The notes beneath the pieces are model-generated. The model worked only from the letters and a program-made list of their open reading frames with translations, was not told the DNA's origin and searched no databases. 64,000 bases of DNA from Acidobacteriota bacterium (GTDB lineage Bacteria > Acidobacteriota > Blastocatellia > Pyrinomonadales > Pyrinomonadaceae). The DNA is taken from the NCBI GenBank assembly GCA_019242475.1, contig JAFAVK010000140.1, positions 1 to 64,000 of the forward strand, written 5' to 3'. The first letter of the stretch is position 1, and each line of letters starts with the position of its first letter. Below are positions 8,916 to 17,932 of the stretch, one piece after another. The translations under genes and the position numbers were made by a program.

Positions 8916-11068
8916 TCTCACGCCGCAAGTTCCTGGCAGCATTGGCCGCGTCCGGCGCCGCCGTCCCCGTCGCGCGCGGCGCGGCGCTCGAACCGCCGCG
9001 CGCGATTGACCGCGCGGCCCTCGTGCGCCGTCACGACCCTCTGATACGCAAGCTCGACCCGCTCGCGCCGCTCTCGGTCGGCAACGGCGCGTTCGCCTTC
9101 ACGGCCGACGTGACGGGCTTGCAAACCTTCCCCGAAGAGTACGAGTCGCAGATGCCGCTCTGCACGCTGTCGCAGTGGGGCTGGCACACGACGCCGCGGC
9201 CCCCGGCGCTCGTGGGGAAGGAGTTCCGCTTCACGCCCTACGACACGCACGGCCGCGAGGTGCTCTATCACACGAGCGGGGAAGGGCAGAAGGAACTTTA
9301 CGACTGGCTGCGCGAGAACCCGCACCGCCTGCACCTCGGACGCATCGGCCTGCTCCTGAAGAACAACAAGGGCGAAGAGGCGAAGCCCTCAGACCTCTCC
9401 GACATCGAGCAGCGGCTCGACCTCTGGGCGGGCATCATCACGAGCCGCTTCCGCGTCTGGGGCGAGCCCGTCGAGGTCACGACGGCCGTCCACCCAGACA
9501 CAGACCTCCTCGCCGTCTCAATCGAATCAAGCTTAATCTCGCGCGGCATGCTCGCCGTCCGCTTCGCCTTCCCCTACGGCTCGCCCTCGATGCAGGCGGC
9601 CGATTGGCAGAATCCCGAGAAGCACCGCACGCAGGTCTCCAAACTCGCGCCCGGCCGCGCCTTACTTCAGCGCAGGCTCGACGACGACGCATACTTCGTC
9701 CTCATCGACGCGGAGGGCGGGGCCACTTTAGGACAGGAGAAGGAGGGCGAGCACGAACTCCTTCTTAAACCTTCGGGCGGCACGCGCCTCGACTTCGTCG
9801 CCGCGTTCTCTCCTCAATCCATAGGCGGCAGGCCGCCCACGGCTTCGGCCGCCTTCGACGCGAGCCGGAGACACTGGGCGCGCTTCTGGGGCACGGGCGG
9901 CGCAATCGAGTTGGCCGACAGCCGCGACAAGCGGGCGCTTGAGATTGAACGCCGCATCGTGCTCTCGCAGTACCTCACGGCGATTCAATGCTCTGGAAAA
10001 CTCCCGCCGCAGGAGACGGGGCTCACGGTCAACAGTTGGTACGGCAAGTTCCACCTCGAAATGCACTGGTGGCACGCCGCGCACTTCGCGCTGTGGGACA
10101 GGCTGCCGCTGTTTGAGAACAGCCTCGGCTGGTACGAGAAGATTCTCCCCTCGGCGCGCGCGCGGGCGCGGCAGCAGGGCTACGCGGGCGCGCGCTGGCC
10201 GAAGATGGCCGCGCCCGACGGCGAAGACAGCCCCTCGCCCATCGGCCCCCTGCTTATCTGGGAGCAGCCGCACCCGATCTTCTACGCGGAACTCTGCTAC
10301 CGCTCGCGCCCCAACCGCCGGACGCTCGAACGCTACCGCGACATCGTCTTCCAGACGGCCGACTTCATGGCCTCCTACGCCTTCTACGACCGGAAGACGC
10401 GGCGCTACGTGCTCGGGCCGCCCGTCATCCCCGCGCAGGAGAACCACCCGGCGCGCGAGACCTGGAACCCGACCTACGAACTCTCCTACTGGCGCTTCGG
10501 CCTCAAGGCCGCGCAAGCCTGGCGCGAGCGCCTGGGGATGAAGCGCAGGCCGGACTGGGACGCCGTGCTCGCCGACCTCTCGAAACTCCCCGTGCGCGAA
10601 GGCGTCTACCTCGCGCACGAGAACTGCCCGCAGACATACACCGAGCGCAACCGCGACCACCCGTCGATGCTCGCCGCCTACGGCATCCTGCCCGGAGACG
10701 GCGTCGAGCCCGAGACGATGCGGCGCACGCTCGCCAAAGTCTTCAAGGAGTGGCAGTGGGACGAGACGTGGGGCTGGGACTACCCGATGACGGCGTTGAC
10801 GGCGGCGCGGCTCGGCGAAGGGGAGTCGGCGGTGCGCGCGCTGCTGTTGGAGACGGCGAAGAACCGCTATTTGCCGAACGGGCACAACTACCAGCGGCCG
10901 AACCTGCCCTGCTACCTGCCGGGCAACGGCGGCCTGCTCTACGCGGTGGCCTTCATGGCCGGCGGCTGGAACGGGGCGCCGCGCACAAACGCCCCCGGCT
11001 TCCCCTCGGACGGCGGCTGGAACGTCCGCCACGAAGGTCTGAGTTACAACGTCCTCCGCACGCTCTGA
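8912..11068 (+). CDS. Tat-exported (alpha/alpha)6-barrel glycosidase-like protein
   Basis: 718 aa, starting in the ATGA overlap with the GH95 gene. A twin-arginine signal (SRRKFLAALAASGA) is visible at residues 3-16. The mature part has an N-terminal beta-sandwich-like region (to about residue 300) and an alpha-helical region with TGLTVNSWYGKFHLEMHWWH, YAGARWPKM and NYQRPNLPCYLPGNGG. This resembles six-hairpin glycosidases related to GH65/GH95, but I cannot place it in a numbered family. Tight coupling to the fucosidase suggests both act on the same glycan. Tat export implies folding in the cytoplasm or a bound cofactor, unusual for a glycosidase. Function is inferred from fold and neighbours only. 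Confidence 0.8.
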   Translation: MISRRKFLAALAASGAAVPVARGAALEPPRAIDRAALVRRHDPLIRKLDPLAPLSVGNGAFAFTADVTGLQTFPEEYESQMPLCTLSQWGWHTTPRPPALVGKEFRFTPYDTHGREVLYHTSGEGQKELYDWLRENPHRLHLGRIGLLLKNNKGEEAKPSDLSDIEQRLDLWAGIITSRFRVWGEPVEVTTAVHPDTDLLAVSIESSLISRGMLAVRFAFPYGSPSMQAADWQNPEKHRTQVSKLAPGRALLQRRLDDDAYFVLIDAEGGATLGQEKEGEHELLLKPSGGTRLDFVAAFSPQSIGGRPPTASAAFDASRRHWARFWGTGGAIELADSRDKRALEIERRIVLSQYLTAIQCSGKLPPQETGLTVNSWYGKFHLEMHWWHAAHFALWDRLPLFENSLGWYEKILPSARARARQQGYAGARWPKMAAPDGEDSPSPIGPLLIWEQPHPIFYAELCYRSRPNRRTLERYRDIVFQTADFMASYAFYDRKTRRYVLGPPVIPAQENHPARETWNPTYELSYWRFGLKAAQAWRERLGMKRRPDWDAVLADLSKLPVREGVYLAHENCPQTYTERNRDHPSMLAAYGILPGDGVEPETMRRTLAKVFKEWQWDETWGWDYPMTALTAARLGEGESAVRALLLETAKNRYLPNGHNYQRPNLPCYLPGNGGLLYAVAFMAGGWNGAPRTNAPGFPSDGGWNVRHEGLSYNVLRTL

Positions 11069-11106
11069 GACGTGAGTCAAGAGGGATTAAACCCAGGGAG
11101 ACGATC

Positions 11107-12453
11107 ATGAAGCTTCTGAACTCATTACTGCTGATTCTAATGTTGGCGCTCGCCGCCGCGGCGCAGCAGGGGCAGGTGCCGCGCGAATGGATCGACCCGG
11201 ACACGGGCCACCGCGTCGTGCGCCTCTCCGAAGAGCCGGGCAGCCAGAGCCTCTACTTCCACCAGAACGCGTACACGCCCGACGGCTCGAAGATGATCAT
11301 CACGACGCCGACGGGGCTCTCGGCCGTCAACCTCCGCACGCGCGCGGTCGAGAAGGTCGTCGAGGGGCGCGTCTCCGTCATCATCGTCGGGAGGAAGACG
11401 GGGCAGGTCTACTACACGAAGTTCGAGAGGGACGCGGGCAAGTTCTCGGCGACCGTCTACGCCACCGACCTCAACACGAAGGCCACGCGCGAGGTGGCGA
11501 AGCTCCCGCCCGGCGTCTCGGTCTCGACCGTCAACGCCGACGAGACGCTGCTCGCCGGCACGCTCGACGAGCAGCTCGCCAAGGACATCGCCGAGGGTCG
11601 CTTCCCGCGCGGCCCCGGCGGCGGCCCGCCAGCGGAGCAACAACCGCGCGAGGGCGGCGAACAGCCGCCGCAGCCCGCGCAGCCCCAGCGCGGCCGCGAC
11701 AGCTACCCCGGCAAGGGGCAGATGATGGAGAACCGCCTGGCCGAACGCAGGCCGCTCCAGATCGTCACCGTCAGCACGAAGACCGGCGAGGTCAAGACGC
11801 TGCACCGCGGCACCGACTGGTTCAACCACTTCCAGTTCTCGCCGACCGACCCGACGCTCCTCATGTTCTGCCACGAAGGCCCGTGGCACAAGGTTGACCG
11901 CACGTGGCTCATCCGCACGGACGGCACGCCGCCCGTCAAGGTGCACCAGCGCACGATGCTGATGGAGATCGAGGGGCACGAGTGGTTCGCCGCCGACGGC
12001 CGCACCGTCTGGTACGACTTGCAGACGCCGCGCAGCGAAGTCTTCTGGGTCGGGGGCTACAACGTCTCGACGGGCGAGCGCACCTGGTACAACCTTCAAC
12101 GCTCGGAGTGGAGCGTGCACTACAACTCGTCGCCGGACGGGAAGCTCTTCGCGGGCGACGGCGGCGGCCCCAACAGCGTGGCCGCGCCCGGCAACGGCCA
12201 GTGGATTTACCTCTTCCGCCCCGAGATGGTGTCCGACCGCACGGACGGCGAACTCCCGAACGCCAAGGGGCTCGTCCACCCCGGCGTCTTCCACGCCGAG
12301 CGGCTGGTCAACCTCTCCAAGCACGACTACTCTCTGGAGCCGAACGTCACCTTCACGCCCGACATGAAGTGGCTCGTCTTCCGCTCCAACATGTTCGGCC
12401 CGACCCACGTCTTCGCCGTCGAGTTGGAGAAGGCCACGCAGTCGCGTAAGTGA
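11107..12453 (+). CDS. Oligogalacturonate-lyase-like beta-propeller (PL22 family)
   Basis: 448 aa with a signal peptide (MKLLNSLLLILMLALAAAA). Beta-propeller related to oligogalacturonate lyases, which split unsaturated pectic di- and trisaccharides. The opening block EWIDPDTGHRVVRLSEEPGSQ and SLYFHQNAYTPDG is typical of PL22, as are the later HFQFSPTDPTLLMFCHEGPW and EGHEWFAADGRTVWYD with His residues suited to Mn binding. An extra low-complexity insert rich in Pro, Gln and Gly (about residues 173-200) breaks the propeller. The start at 11107 follows CAGGGAG. Known PL22 enzymes are usually cytoplasmic, so the exported form here is unusual; lyase activity is not proven. Confidence 0.85.
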   Translation: MKLLNSLLLILMLALAAAAQQGQVPREWIDPDTGHRVVRLSEEPGSQSLYFHQNAYTPDGSKMIITTPTGLSAVNLRTRAVEKVVEGRVSVIIVGRKTGQVYYTKFERDAGKFSATVYATDLNTKATREVAKLPPGVSVSTVNADETLLAGTLDEQLAKDIAEGRFPRGPGGGPPAEQQPREGGEQPPQPAQPQRGRDSYPGKGQMMENRLAERRPLQIVTVSTKTGEVKTLHRGTDWFNHFQFSPTDPTLLMFCHEGPWHKVDRTWLIRTDGTPPVKVHQRTMLMEIEGHEWFAADGRTVWYDLQTPRSEVFWVGGYNVSTGERTWYNLQRSEWSVHYNSSPDGKLFAGDGGGPNSVAAPGNGQWIYLFRPEMVSDRTDGELPNAKGLVHPGVFHAERLVNLSKHDYSLEPNVTFTPDMKWLVFRSNMFGPTHVFAVELEKATQSRK

Positions 12454-12480
12454 ACGTTGCCGATGCTATAAAGGGAACAG

Positions 12481-12554
12481 TTCACCGCGGAGACACGGAG
12501 GCACGGCTTGTTAAGCTATTGCTTCAAGCCGTGCCTCCGTGTCTCCGTGGTGAA
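12481..12554. repeat. Word-built palindrome, class A (CACGGAG/CACAGAG), copy 1
   Basis: A 30-bp stem (12481-12510 with 12525-12554; one G·T pair) with a 14-nt loop, 27 nt after the PL22-like stop. The arm is made of short repeats (GGAGACAC, GGAGGCAC) and ends in TTCACC/GGTGAA. It can act as a terminator in either direction, although only a short U-tract follows. Confidence 0.9.
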
Positions 12555-12648
12555 TTGCTCTTTCCCGGCTTGACCTTGTAATCGTATCCAGGGTTTATAC
12601 TACTTTCAGGCATGCGGAAAGCAGAGGTTTAATATTCAAGGCGGGCTC

Positions 12649-14190
12649 GTGAACCGGGCTAATGTTTTCAACGGCGGCGCGCGTACCGCGCTCTTCGCGG
12701 CGGCGCTCACGCTTCTACTCATTCCCTTCGGCGCGCGGGCACAGCACCAGGGGCACGAAGCGCATCAGCACCCGGCCGCGAGCGCGACGCCCACGCCTTC
12801 GCCCTCTCCGACGCCGATGCCGATGACAATGTCGATGCCGGCGCAGGGCGAGTCACACGCGGGGCACGAGCACGGCGCGCAGGGCACGGCGGGAGGCGGG
12901 GGCTGATGGTGATGTCCGACGAGGGCATGGGCATCCGCGTCGGTTCGAGCGCGCACAACGTGATGTCGATGGGGGCGATGGGGTCTGGCACCTCCTGGCA
13001 GCCTTCGGCGGGGCCTTCGAGTATGTATCACAAGGAGGCCGGCGAATGGCTCGTCATGTTCCACTTCAACCTCACCGCGGGCCTCAACCGGCAGGGCGGG
13101 CCGCGCGGCGTGACGAAGGCCGAGTCGCAGAACTGGTTCATGCCGATGGCCTATCGCAAGCTTGGGCGCGGCACGCTTCAACTGCGCGGCATGTTCAGCT
13201 TTGAGCCCTTCACCTTCCCGCCGGGCGGCTCGCCGCTCCTCTTCCAGACGGGCGAGACCTACAAGGGCCGGCCGCTCGTGGACGCGCAGCACCCGCACGA
13301 CCTTTTCATGGAGCTGTCGGCGCAGTACACGCACCCCCTGGGCGAGCGCGCGACCTGGTTCACGTACTTCGGCTACCCGGGCGAGCCCGCCCTCGGCCCG
13401 GTCGCCTTCATGCACCGCCTCTCCGGCCGCGGAGAATCCTTCGGCCCCGCTCGCGCACCACTTGCAGGACTCGACGCACATCTCCTTCGGCGTGCTGACG
13501 ACCGGCTTCACCTACCGCCGGTTCAAGTTCGAGGGCTCCCTCTTCAACGGGCGCGAGCCCGACGAGAACCGCTACGACTTCGACGCGCACAGGTGGGACT
13601 CGCGCGCGGCGCGGCTCTCCTTCATGCCGAACAAGAACTGGGCGGTGCAAATCTCCCAAGGCTTCCTGCGCAGCCCCGAGGCGCACACGCCCGCGGAGGA
13701 CATCCGCCGGACGACCGCCTCCGCGCAGTACAACCGCACGTTCGAACGCGGCTACTGGGCGAGTGCATTCGTCTGGGGGCGCAACCACGTCTCCGGGCAC
13801 GGCGCGGCGCGTAACCTGAACGGCTACACGCTGGAGTCAACCGTCAACTTCCTCGAACGCGACTACCTCTACACGCGCCTCGAACTCGTGGACAAAGACG
13901 AGCTGCTGAGCGACGAAGACCGCGCGCGCCTCGGCCTCACTGACCACCACGCCTCCTTCCGCGTTGGCGCCTACACGCTCGGCGGCGCGCGCGAGCTTTG
14001 GAACGCCGAGAAGCTCTCGCTGGCGTTGGGGAGCGACCTGACCTTCTACTCGAAGCCTGCGGCGCTCGACGCGCTCTACGGCCGGAGCCCCGTCTCCTGG
14101 AAGCTCTTCTTCCGCCTCCGGCCGGGCCGGATGCAGAACGACTCGCACGCGACGCACGACGCCACACAGGCCCCGCCGCATCAGCACTGA
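12649..14190 (+). pseudogene. Frameshifted gene for a His/Met-rich N-terminus plus outer-membrane-type protein
   Basis: Three segments read as one protein. Segment 1 (12649-12906) encodes a signal peptide and a His/Met/Pro-rich linker (HQGHEAHQHP…MPMTMSMP). Segment 2 runs from about 12906 to about 13430 in another frame (MVMSDEGMGIRVGSS…). Segment 3, back in the first frame, runs to 14190 (HHLQDSTHISFGVLTTGF…RTFERGYWASAFVWG) and looks like outer-membrane beta-strands. The first shift lies in the G-rich run at 12891-12902 (one base lost), the second near 13429 (one base extra: CTCTCCGGCCGCGGAG reads better as LSAAEN). The net frame is restored, so two compensating sequencing errors are as likely as true decay; TGATG coupling at 12904 could also allow expression. 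Metal (copper) handling is suggested only by the His/Met content. Confidence 0.75.
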
Positions 14191-14200
14191 GCGTAGTTCC

Positions 14201-14929
14201 TCACACGCCGAGCATCCACTTCAAGGTCGCCGCGTTGCGGACGGCGTTGCCGCCGCCGTCGTTGTTGAAGTAGGCGTACACGTCGAGCCCCGCGGCCGAC
14301 CACTCGCTGATGCGCGCCGCCCACCAGCGCACGTCTTCGTCCGTGTAGGAGCCCGCGTAGAGGTGCTCGCGGTCGGGGCCGTGCAGGCGCACGTAGACGA
14401 ACGGCGCCGTCGCGCGCAGCACGCACGGCAGGCGCGCGCCGCTCATCACGCAGTAGGCCGCGCCCCGACTTTCCAGCAGCCGGAAGACCTCTTCACGGTG
14501 CCAGCTCTCGTGCCGGAACTCGAATGCGACGCGCAGGTGCCGCGGGACGTTGGAGAGGAAGTAGCCGAGCCGCGCGAGGTCTACCGCGAGGCCCGGCGGC
14601 AATTGCACGAGCAGCACGCCGCGCTTCGTCCCGAGACGTTCGACCCCCTTGCAGACCTCGCCCAGCCAGCGCTCCGGCGCGTAGAGCCGCGCCGCGTGCG
14701 TCATGGCGCGCGGCGCCTTGAACGTCCACACGAACCCTTCGGGCGAAGCCTCGCGCCAGCGCGCGAAGGTCGCCGCGCGCGGCCAGCGGTAGAACGTGCT
14801 GTTGACCTCGACCGTGCCGAACGCGCGCGTATAGAGGCCGAGCCGCGCGCGCGGCTCAAGCCCTTCCGGGTAGAGCACGCCCTCCCAATGCCTGTAGCTC
14901 CAGCCCGAAGTCCCGACGTGAATCGACAT
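14201..14929 (-). CDS. DUF72 (YecE-like) family protein
   Basis: 242-aa TIM-barrel-like protein of the DUF72/YecE family, whose biochemical role is not settled. Family blocks are present: GTSGWSYRHWEGVLYP at the N-terminus, FGTVEVNSTFYRWP, FVWTFKAPRAMTHAARL, FEFRHESWHREEVF, YVRLHGPDREHLYAGSY and a C-terminal DVYAYFNND. It is convergent with the frameshifted gene (11 nt between the ends) and divergent from the methyltransferase at 15013. Cytoplasmic, no signal peptide. Confidence 0.92.
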   Translation of the reverse strand: MSIHVGTSGWSYRHWEGVLYPEGLEPRARLGLYTRAFGTVEVNSTFYRWPRAATFARWREASPEGFVWTFKAPRAMTHAARLYAPERWLGEVCKGVERLGTKRGVLLVQLPPGLAVDLARLGYFLSNVPRHLRVAFEFRHESWHREEVFRLLESRGAAYCVMSGARLPCVLRATAPFVYVRLHGPDREHLYAGSYTDEDVRWWAARISEWSAAGLDVYAYFNNDGGGNAVRNAATLKWMLGV

Positions 14930-15012
14930 CGCCCCATGTTACAACGCGGGGCCCGTGGTGGTATGTTGGCGGGCGGTCTTCAACGTCTCTCGTTCGGGAA
15001 GGGTTTCAGCGT

Positions 15013-15774
15013 TTGCGGGCACAGGACTACGCGGACTTGTACGAGCTGGAGGAGAGCCTCTGGTGGTTCGTGGGGATGCGCGAGGTGACGCGCGCCGTGC
15101 TCGACCCCTTGTGCCCGCCGGGGCGGGAGCGGGACATCCTCGACGCGGGGTGCGGGACGGGCGGGATGCTGACGTGGCTCGAACGCTACGCGGGCGGCGG
15201 GCGCGTCGCGGGCGTGGACATCTCGGCTGACGCGCTCGCGTTCTGCCGCAGCCGCGGCCTGCGAGACGTGGCGCAGGCTTCGGTCACGGCGCTGCCTTTC
15301 GCCGGAGAGACCTTCGACCTCGTGACGAGCTTCGACGTGCTGGTGCAACTGCCCGGCGAGGGCTCGGACGAGACGGCGATGCGCGAGATGTTCCGCGTGC
15401 TCCGCCCCGGCGGCGTGGCCTTCGCGCGCGCCGCCGCCTACGAGTGGATGCGCAGCGGCCACGACGCAGCCCTCGACACGCAAAGGCGCTACACGCTGCC
15501 GCGGCTCGTCGAAAGGATGCGGCGCGCGGGCTTCCGCGTCCGGCGCGCGACCTACGCCAACAGCCTGCTCCTCCCCGCGGCGGCCCTGAGAAGGCTCGTG
15601 CTCAAGCGGCTCGGCCTCGCCGACGCGGGCTCCGACGTGAAGCCGCCCGGCTTCGACTGGCTCAACCGCGCCCTCGCCTCCGCCCTCAAGGCCGAAGCGA
15701 CATTGCTCAAACGTCCCAATGCCAAACTGCCCGCCGGCCTGTCGGTCGTCTGCGTCGCGGAGAAACCTCGCTAA
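15013..15774 (+). CDS. Class I SAM-dependent methyltransferase
   Basis: 253-aa methyltransferase. Motif I ILDAGCGTGGML (SAM-binding loop), acidic end of strand 2 (VAGVDIS), motif around VTALPFAGETFDLVTSFDVL, and MFRVLRPGG after strand 4 are all visible. The start is TTG at 15013 with AAGGG about 9 nt upstream; no ATG gives a better N-terminus. The C-terminal 90 residues carry an amphipathic basic segment. It converges on the sugar-aminotransferase gene (ends overlap by 4 nt), so it may belong to surface-glycan synthesis, but the substrate is unknown. Confidence 0.88.
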   Translation: MRAQDYADLYELEESLWWFVGMREVTRAVLDPLCPPGRERDILDAGCGTGGMLTWLERYAGGGRVAGVDISADALAFCRSRGLRDVAQASVTALPFAGETFDLVTSFDVLVQLPGEGSDETAMREMFRVLRPGGVAFARAAAYEWMRSGHDAALDTQRRYTLPRLVERMRRAGFRVRRATYANSLLLPAAALRRLVLKRLGLADAGSDVKPPGFDWLNRALASALKAEATLLKRPNAKLPAGLSVVCVAEKPR

Positions 15775-16886
15775 GCGTTTTCGAATGCGAGAATCCCATC
15801 CGCCACGGCGCGCAGCTCTTCGTCGAGGAGTTGCGGGTAGAGGGGGAGCGAGAGGATTTCATGTGTCAGGTGTTCGGCCGCGGGGAGTGAATGTTGACCG
15901 CGGCGGCGGAAGAGCGTTTGGAGGTGGAGCGGCGCCGGGTAGTGAATCAGTGTCTCAATCCCGCGCGCGGCGAGGTGCGCGCGCAGGCGTTCGCGCTCGG
16001 GGTGGCGGACGACGTAGAGGTGGAAGACGTGCGAGCCCGCCCCGGCGCCCGTCGAAGGGAGGACGAGTCGTCCGCCGCCGCGCGAGAGCAGGCGCCGGTA
16101 CGTGCCGGCCAGTTGCCGGCGCCTGCGGTTCCACGCGTCGAGACGCCGGAGCTTGACGCGCAGCGCCGCCGCCTGTAGTTCGTCGAGACGCGAGTTGCGT
16201 CCCGCGACACGGCCGCCCAACGCCGAAGGGTGACCGCCCTGCCTCAAATCCTTGACGCGCTCGATCAACCTTGAATCATTCGAAGTGACGGCGCCGCCGT
16301 CGCCGTAGGCGCCGAGGTTCTTCGTCGGGTAGAAGCTGAAGGCCGCGGCGTGCCCCCACGCGCCCGCGCGCCGACCTCCGAGCCGCGCGCCGTGCGCTTG
16401 CGCCGCGTCCTCGACGACGAAGAGCCCGCGCCGCTCCGCGAAGTCACACACGGCCTCCATGTCTGCCATGCGGCCGTAAAGGTGTACGGGGACGACGGCC
16501 CGCGTCCGCCTTGTGAGCGCGCGTTCGAGCCCGCGCGGGTCGAGCGTGTAGGTCTCGGGATTTACGTCGGCGAAGGAGGGGATGCCGCCCGCGTTCCGGA
16601 TGGCGAGCGCGGTGTAGCCGGCGGTGAGCGGGGCGGTGATGACCTCGTCGCGGCGCCCGGGCCGCACTGCGCCCGAGGCGACGAGGGCGAGGGCGAGGGC
16701 GTCGGTGCCGTTAGCCACGCCGGCCGCGGCCGCGGCGCCGCAGAAGCGCGCCCACTCCCGCTCGAAGGCTTCGACCTCACGGCCGAGGATGTAGGTGCCG
16801 CCCGCCAGAACCCGCCCGAAGGCGGCGCGCACCTCGCCCCCGACCTCCTCATGCTGTCTTTTGAGATCGAGAAAACTGACCGGCAT
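15771..16886 (-). CDS. DegT/DnrJ/EryC1/StrS-family PLP-dependent sugar aminotransferase
   Basis: 371 aa, the usual size. It transfers an amino group to a keto-sugar nucleotide in surface polysaccharide or glycolipid synthesis. Visible: ANGTDAL (phosphate contact), VVEDAAQAHGA with Asp160 that contacts the pyridine nitrogen, and FYPTKNLGAYGDGG with the Schiff-base Lys189. C-terminal YVVRHPERERLRAHLAARGIETLIHYPAP is the family's substrate-binding end. Its start overlaps the upstream epimerase by 38 nt, so the two are one transcription unit with the GT2 gene. Amino-sugar identity cannot be told from sequence. Confidence 0.93.
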   Translation of the reverse strand: MPVSFLDLKRQHEEVGGEVRAAFGRVLAGGTYILGREVEAFEREWARFCGAAAAAGVANGTDALALALVASGAVRPGRRDEVITAPLTAGYTALAIRNAGGIPSFADVNPETYTLDPRGLERALTRRTRAVVPVHLYGRMADMEAVCDFAERRGLFVVEDAAQAHGARLGGRRAGAWGHAAAFSFYPTKNLGAYGDGGAVTSNDSRLIERVKDLRQGGHPSALGGRVAGRNSRLDELQAAALRVKLRRLDAWNRRRRQLAGTYRRLLSRGGGRLVLPSTGAGAGSHVFHLYVVRHPERERLRAHLAARGIETLIHYPAPLHLQTLFRRRGQHSLPAAEHLTHEILSLPLYPQLLDEELRAVADGILAFENA

Positions 16887-17892
16887 CGGGTTTCAGGTAG
16901 TGTGCGCGGTGCCGCTCGTAGAACTCGACCGTGCGCCGCAGTCCCTCGCGCAGCGGCGTGCGCGGCCGCCAGCCGAGCGCCGACTCTATCTTGGCGAAGC
17001 TCGAATGCGTGTTGCCCACGTCGATCAACTGCCGCTCGGGCGGGAAGGGCACCGTGCGCACCGTGCCGCGCCCCGTGATCGAGATCAGCTCCTCGGCCAA
17101 CTCGGCCAGGGAGACCGGCTCGTCGCCGCCGAGGTTGTAGACCTCGCCCTCGGCCGCCTCGCTCGCGCCCGCGAGCAGCAGCGCCTCGACCACGTCGTCC
17201 ACGTAGTTCATGTCGCGCCGCTGCCGGCCCTCGCCATACAGCTCGATGACCTCGCCCTCGACCGCCTGCCGGATGAACCACGCGATGAAGCCCCCGCGGT
17301 TGTGGTGGATGAGCTGGCGCGGGCCGTAGGTGTTCGTCAGGCGCAGGCAGGCGGTGCGCGTGCCGTAGACGCGCTGGTAGAGCAGGTGGTAGTGCTCGGC
17401 GGCGAGCTTGTTGATGCCGTTCACGTCGAGCGGCGCGACGCGGTGCTGCTCGTCGAGCGGGAGGTAGACGGGCCGCCCGTAGACCTGGCGGGTGCTCGTG
17501 AAGACGATCTTGACGTGCGGGTTGAAGTTGCGGCACGCCTCAAGGAGCGTGATGTGCGCGGCGCAGTTCAGCTCCAGGTCGCGCAGCGGCTGCTGCATCG
17601 ATTCGAGGTGGCTGACGCTGCCCGCGAGGTTGAAGATGTAGTCCACGCCGCCGACGAGGTGGTTGACGACCCGCGGGTCGCGCATGTCGGCGGTGTGTAT
17701 CTGGACGCGCCCGAGGAGGTCGCGCAGGTTGTACTGGTTGCCGCCCTGTTCGGGCATGAGCGCGTCGAGCACCGTGACCTCGACGCCGATCTCGACCAGC
17801 CGCCGCGCGAGGTTGCTGCCGATGAAGCCCAGCCCCCCCGTGACGAGCGCCGAGCGCCCCTTGTACTCTCCGAAACTCGTATGCTCGTTCAT
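16849..17892 (-). CDS. NAD-dependent epimerase/dehydratase (extended SDR), atypical active site
   Basis: 347-aa extended SDR acting on a nucleotide sugar. The Rossmann loop TGGLGFIG (18-25), D62/D-type NAD contacts, FTSTRQVYG with the conserved Thr/Ser, and the C-terminal NYVDDVVEAL and GWRPRTPLREGL blocks are typical. The YxxxK catalytic motif is replaced by N158-GI-N161-K162 in LDVNGINKLAAEHY: Lys is kept, Tyr is Asn. The surrounding sequence is otherwise intact, so it is not decay. It lies between GT2 and DegT genes on the same strand. It might use another base or catalyse a different step; reaction is unknown. Confidence 0.9.
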   Translation of the reverse strand: MNEHTSFGEYKGRSALVTGGLGFIGSNLARRLVEIGVEVTVLDALMPEQGGNQYNLRDLLGRVQIHTADMRDPRVVNHLVGGVDYIFNLAGSVSHLESMQQPLRDLELNCAAHITLLEACRNFNPHVKIVFTSTRQVYGRPVYLPLDEQHRVAPLDVNGINKLAAEHYHLLYQRVYGTRTACLRLTNTYGPRQLIHHNRGGFIAWFIRQAVEGEVIELYGEGRQRRDMNYVDDVVEALLLAGASEAAEGEVYNLGGDEPVSLAELAEELISITGRGTVRTVPFPPERQLIDVGNTHSSFAKIESALGWRPRTPLREGLRRTVEFYERHRAHYLKPDAGQFSRSQKTA

Positions 17893-17932
17893 GGTTTAGC
17901 CGAAGACCGTCTGGGGAGAAACGTCTTACAAC

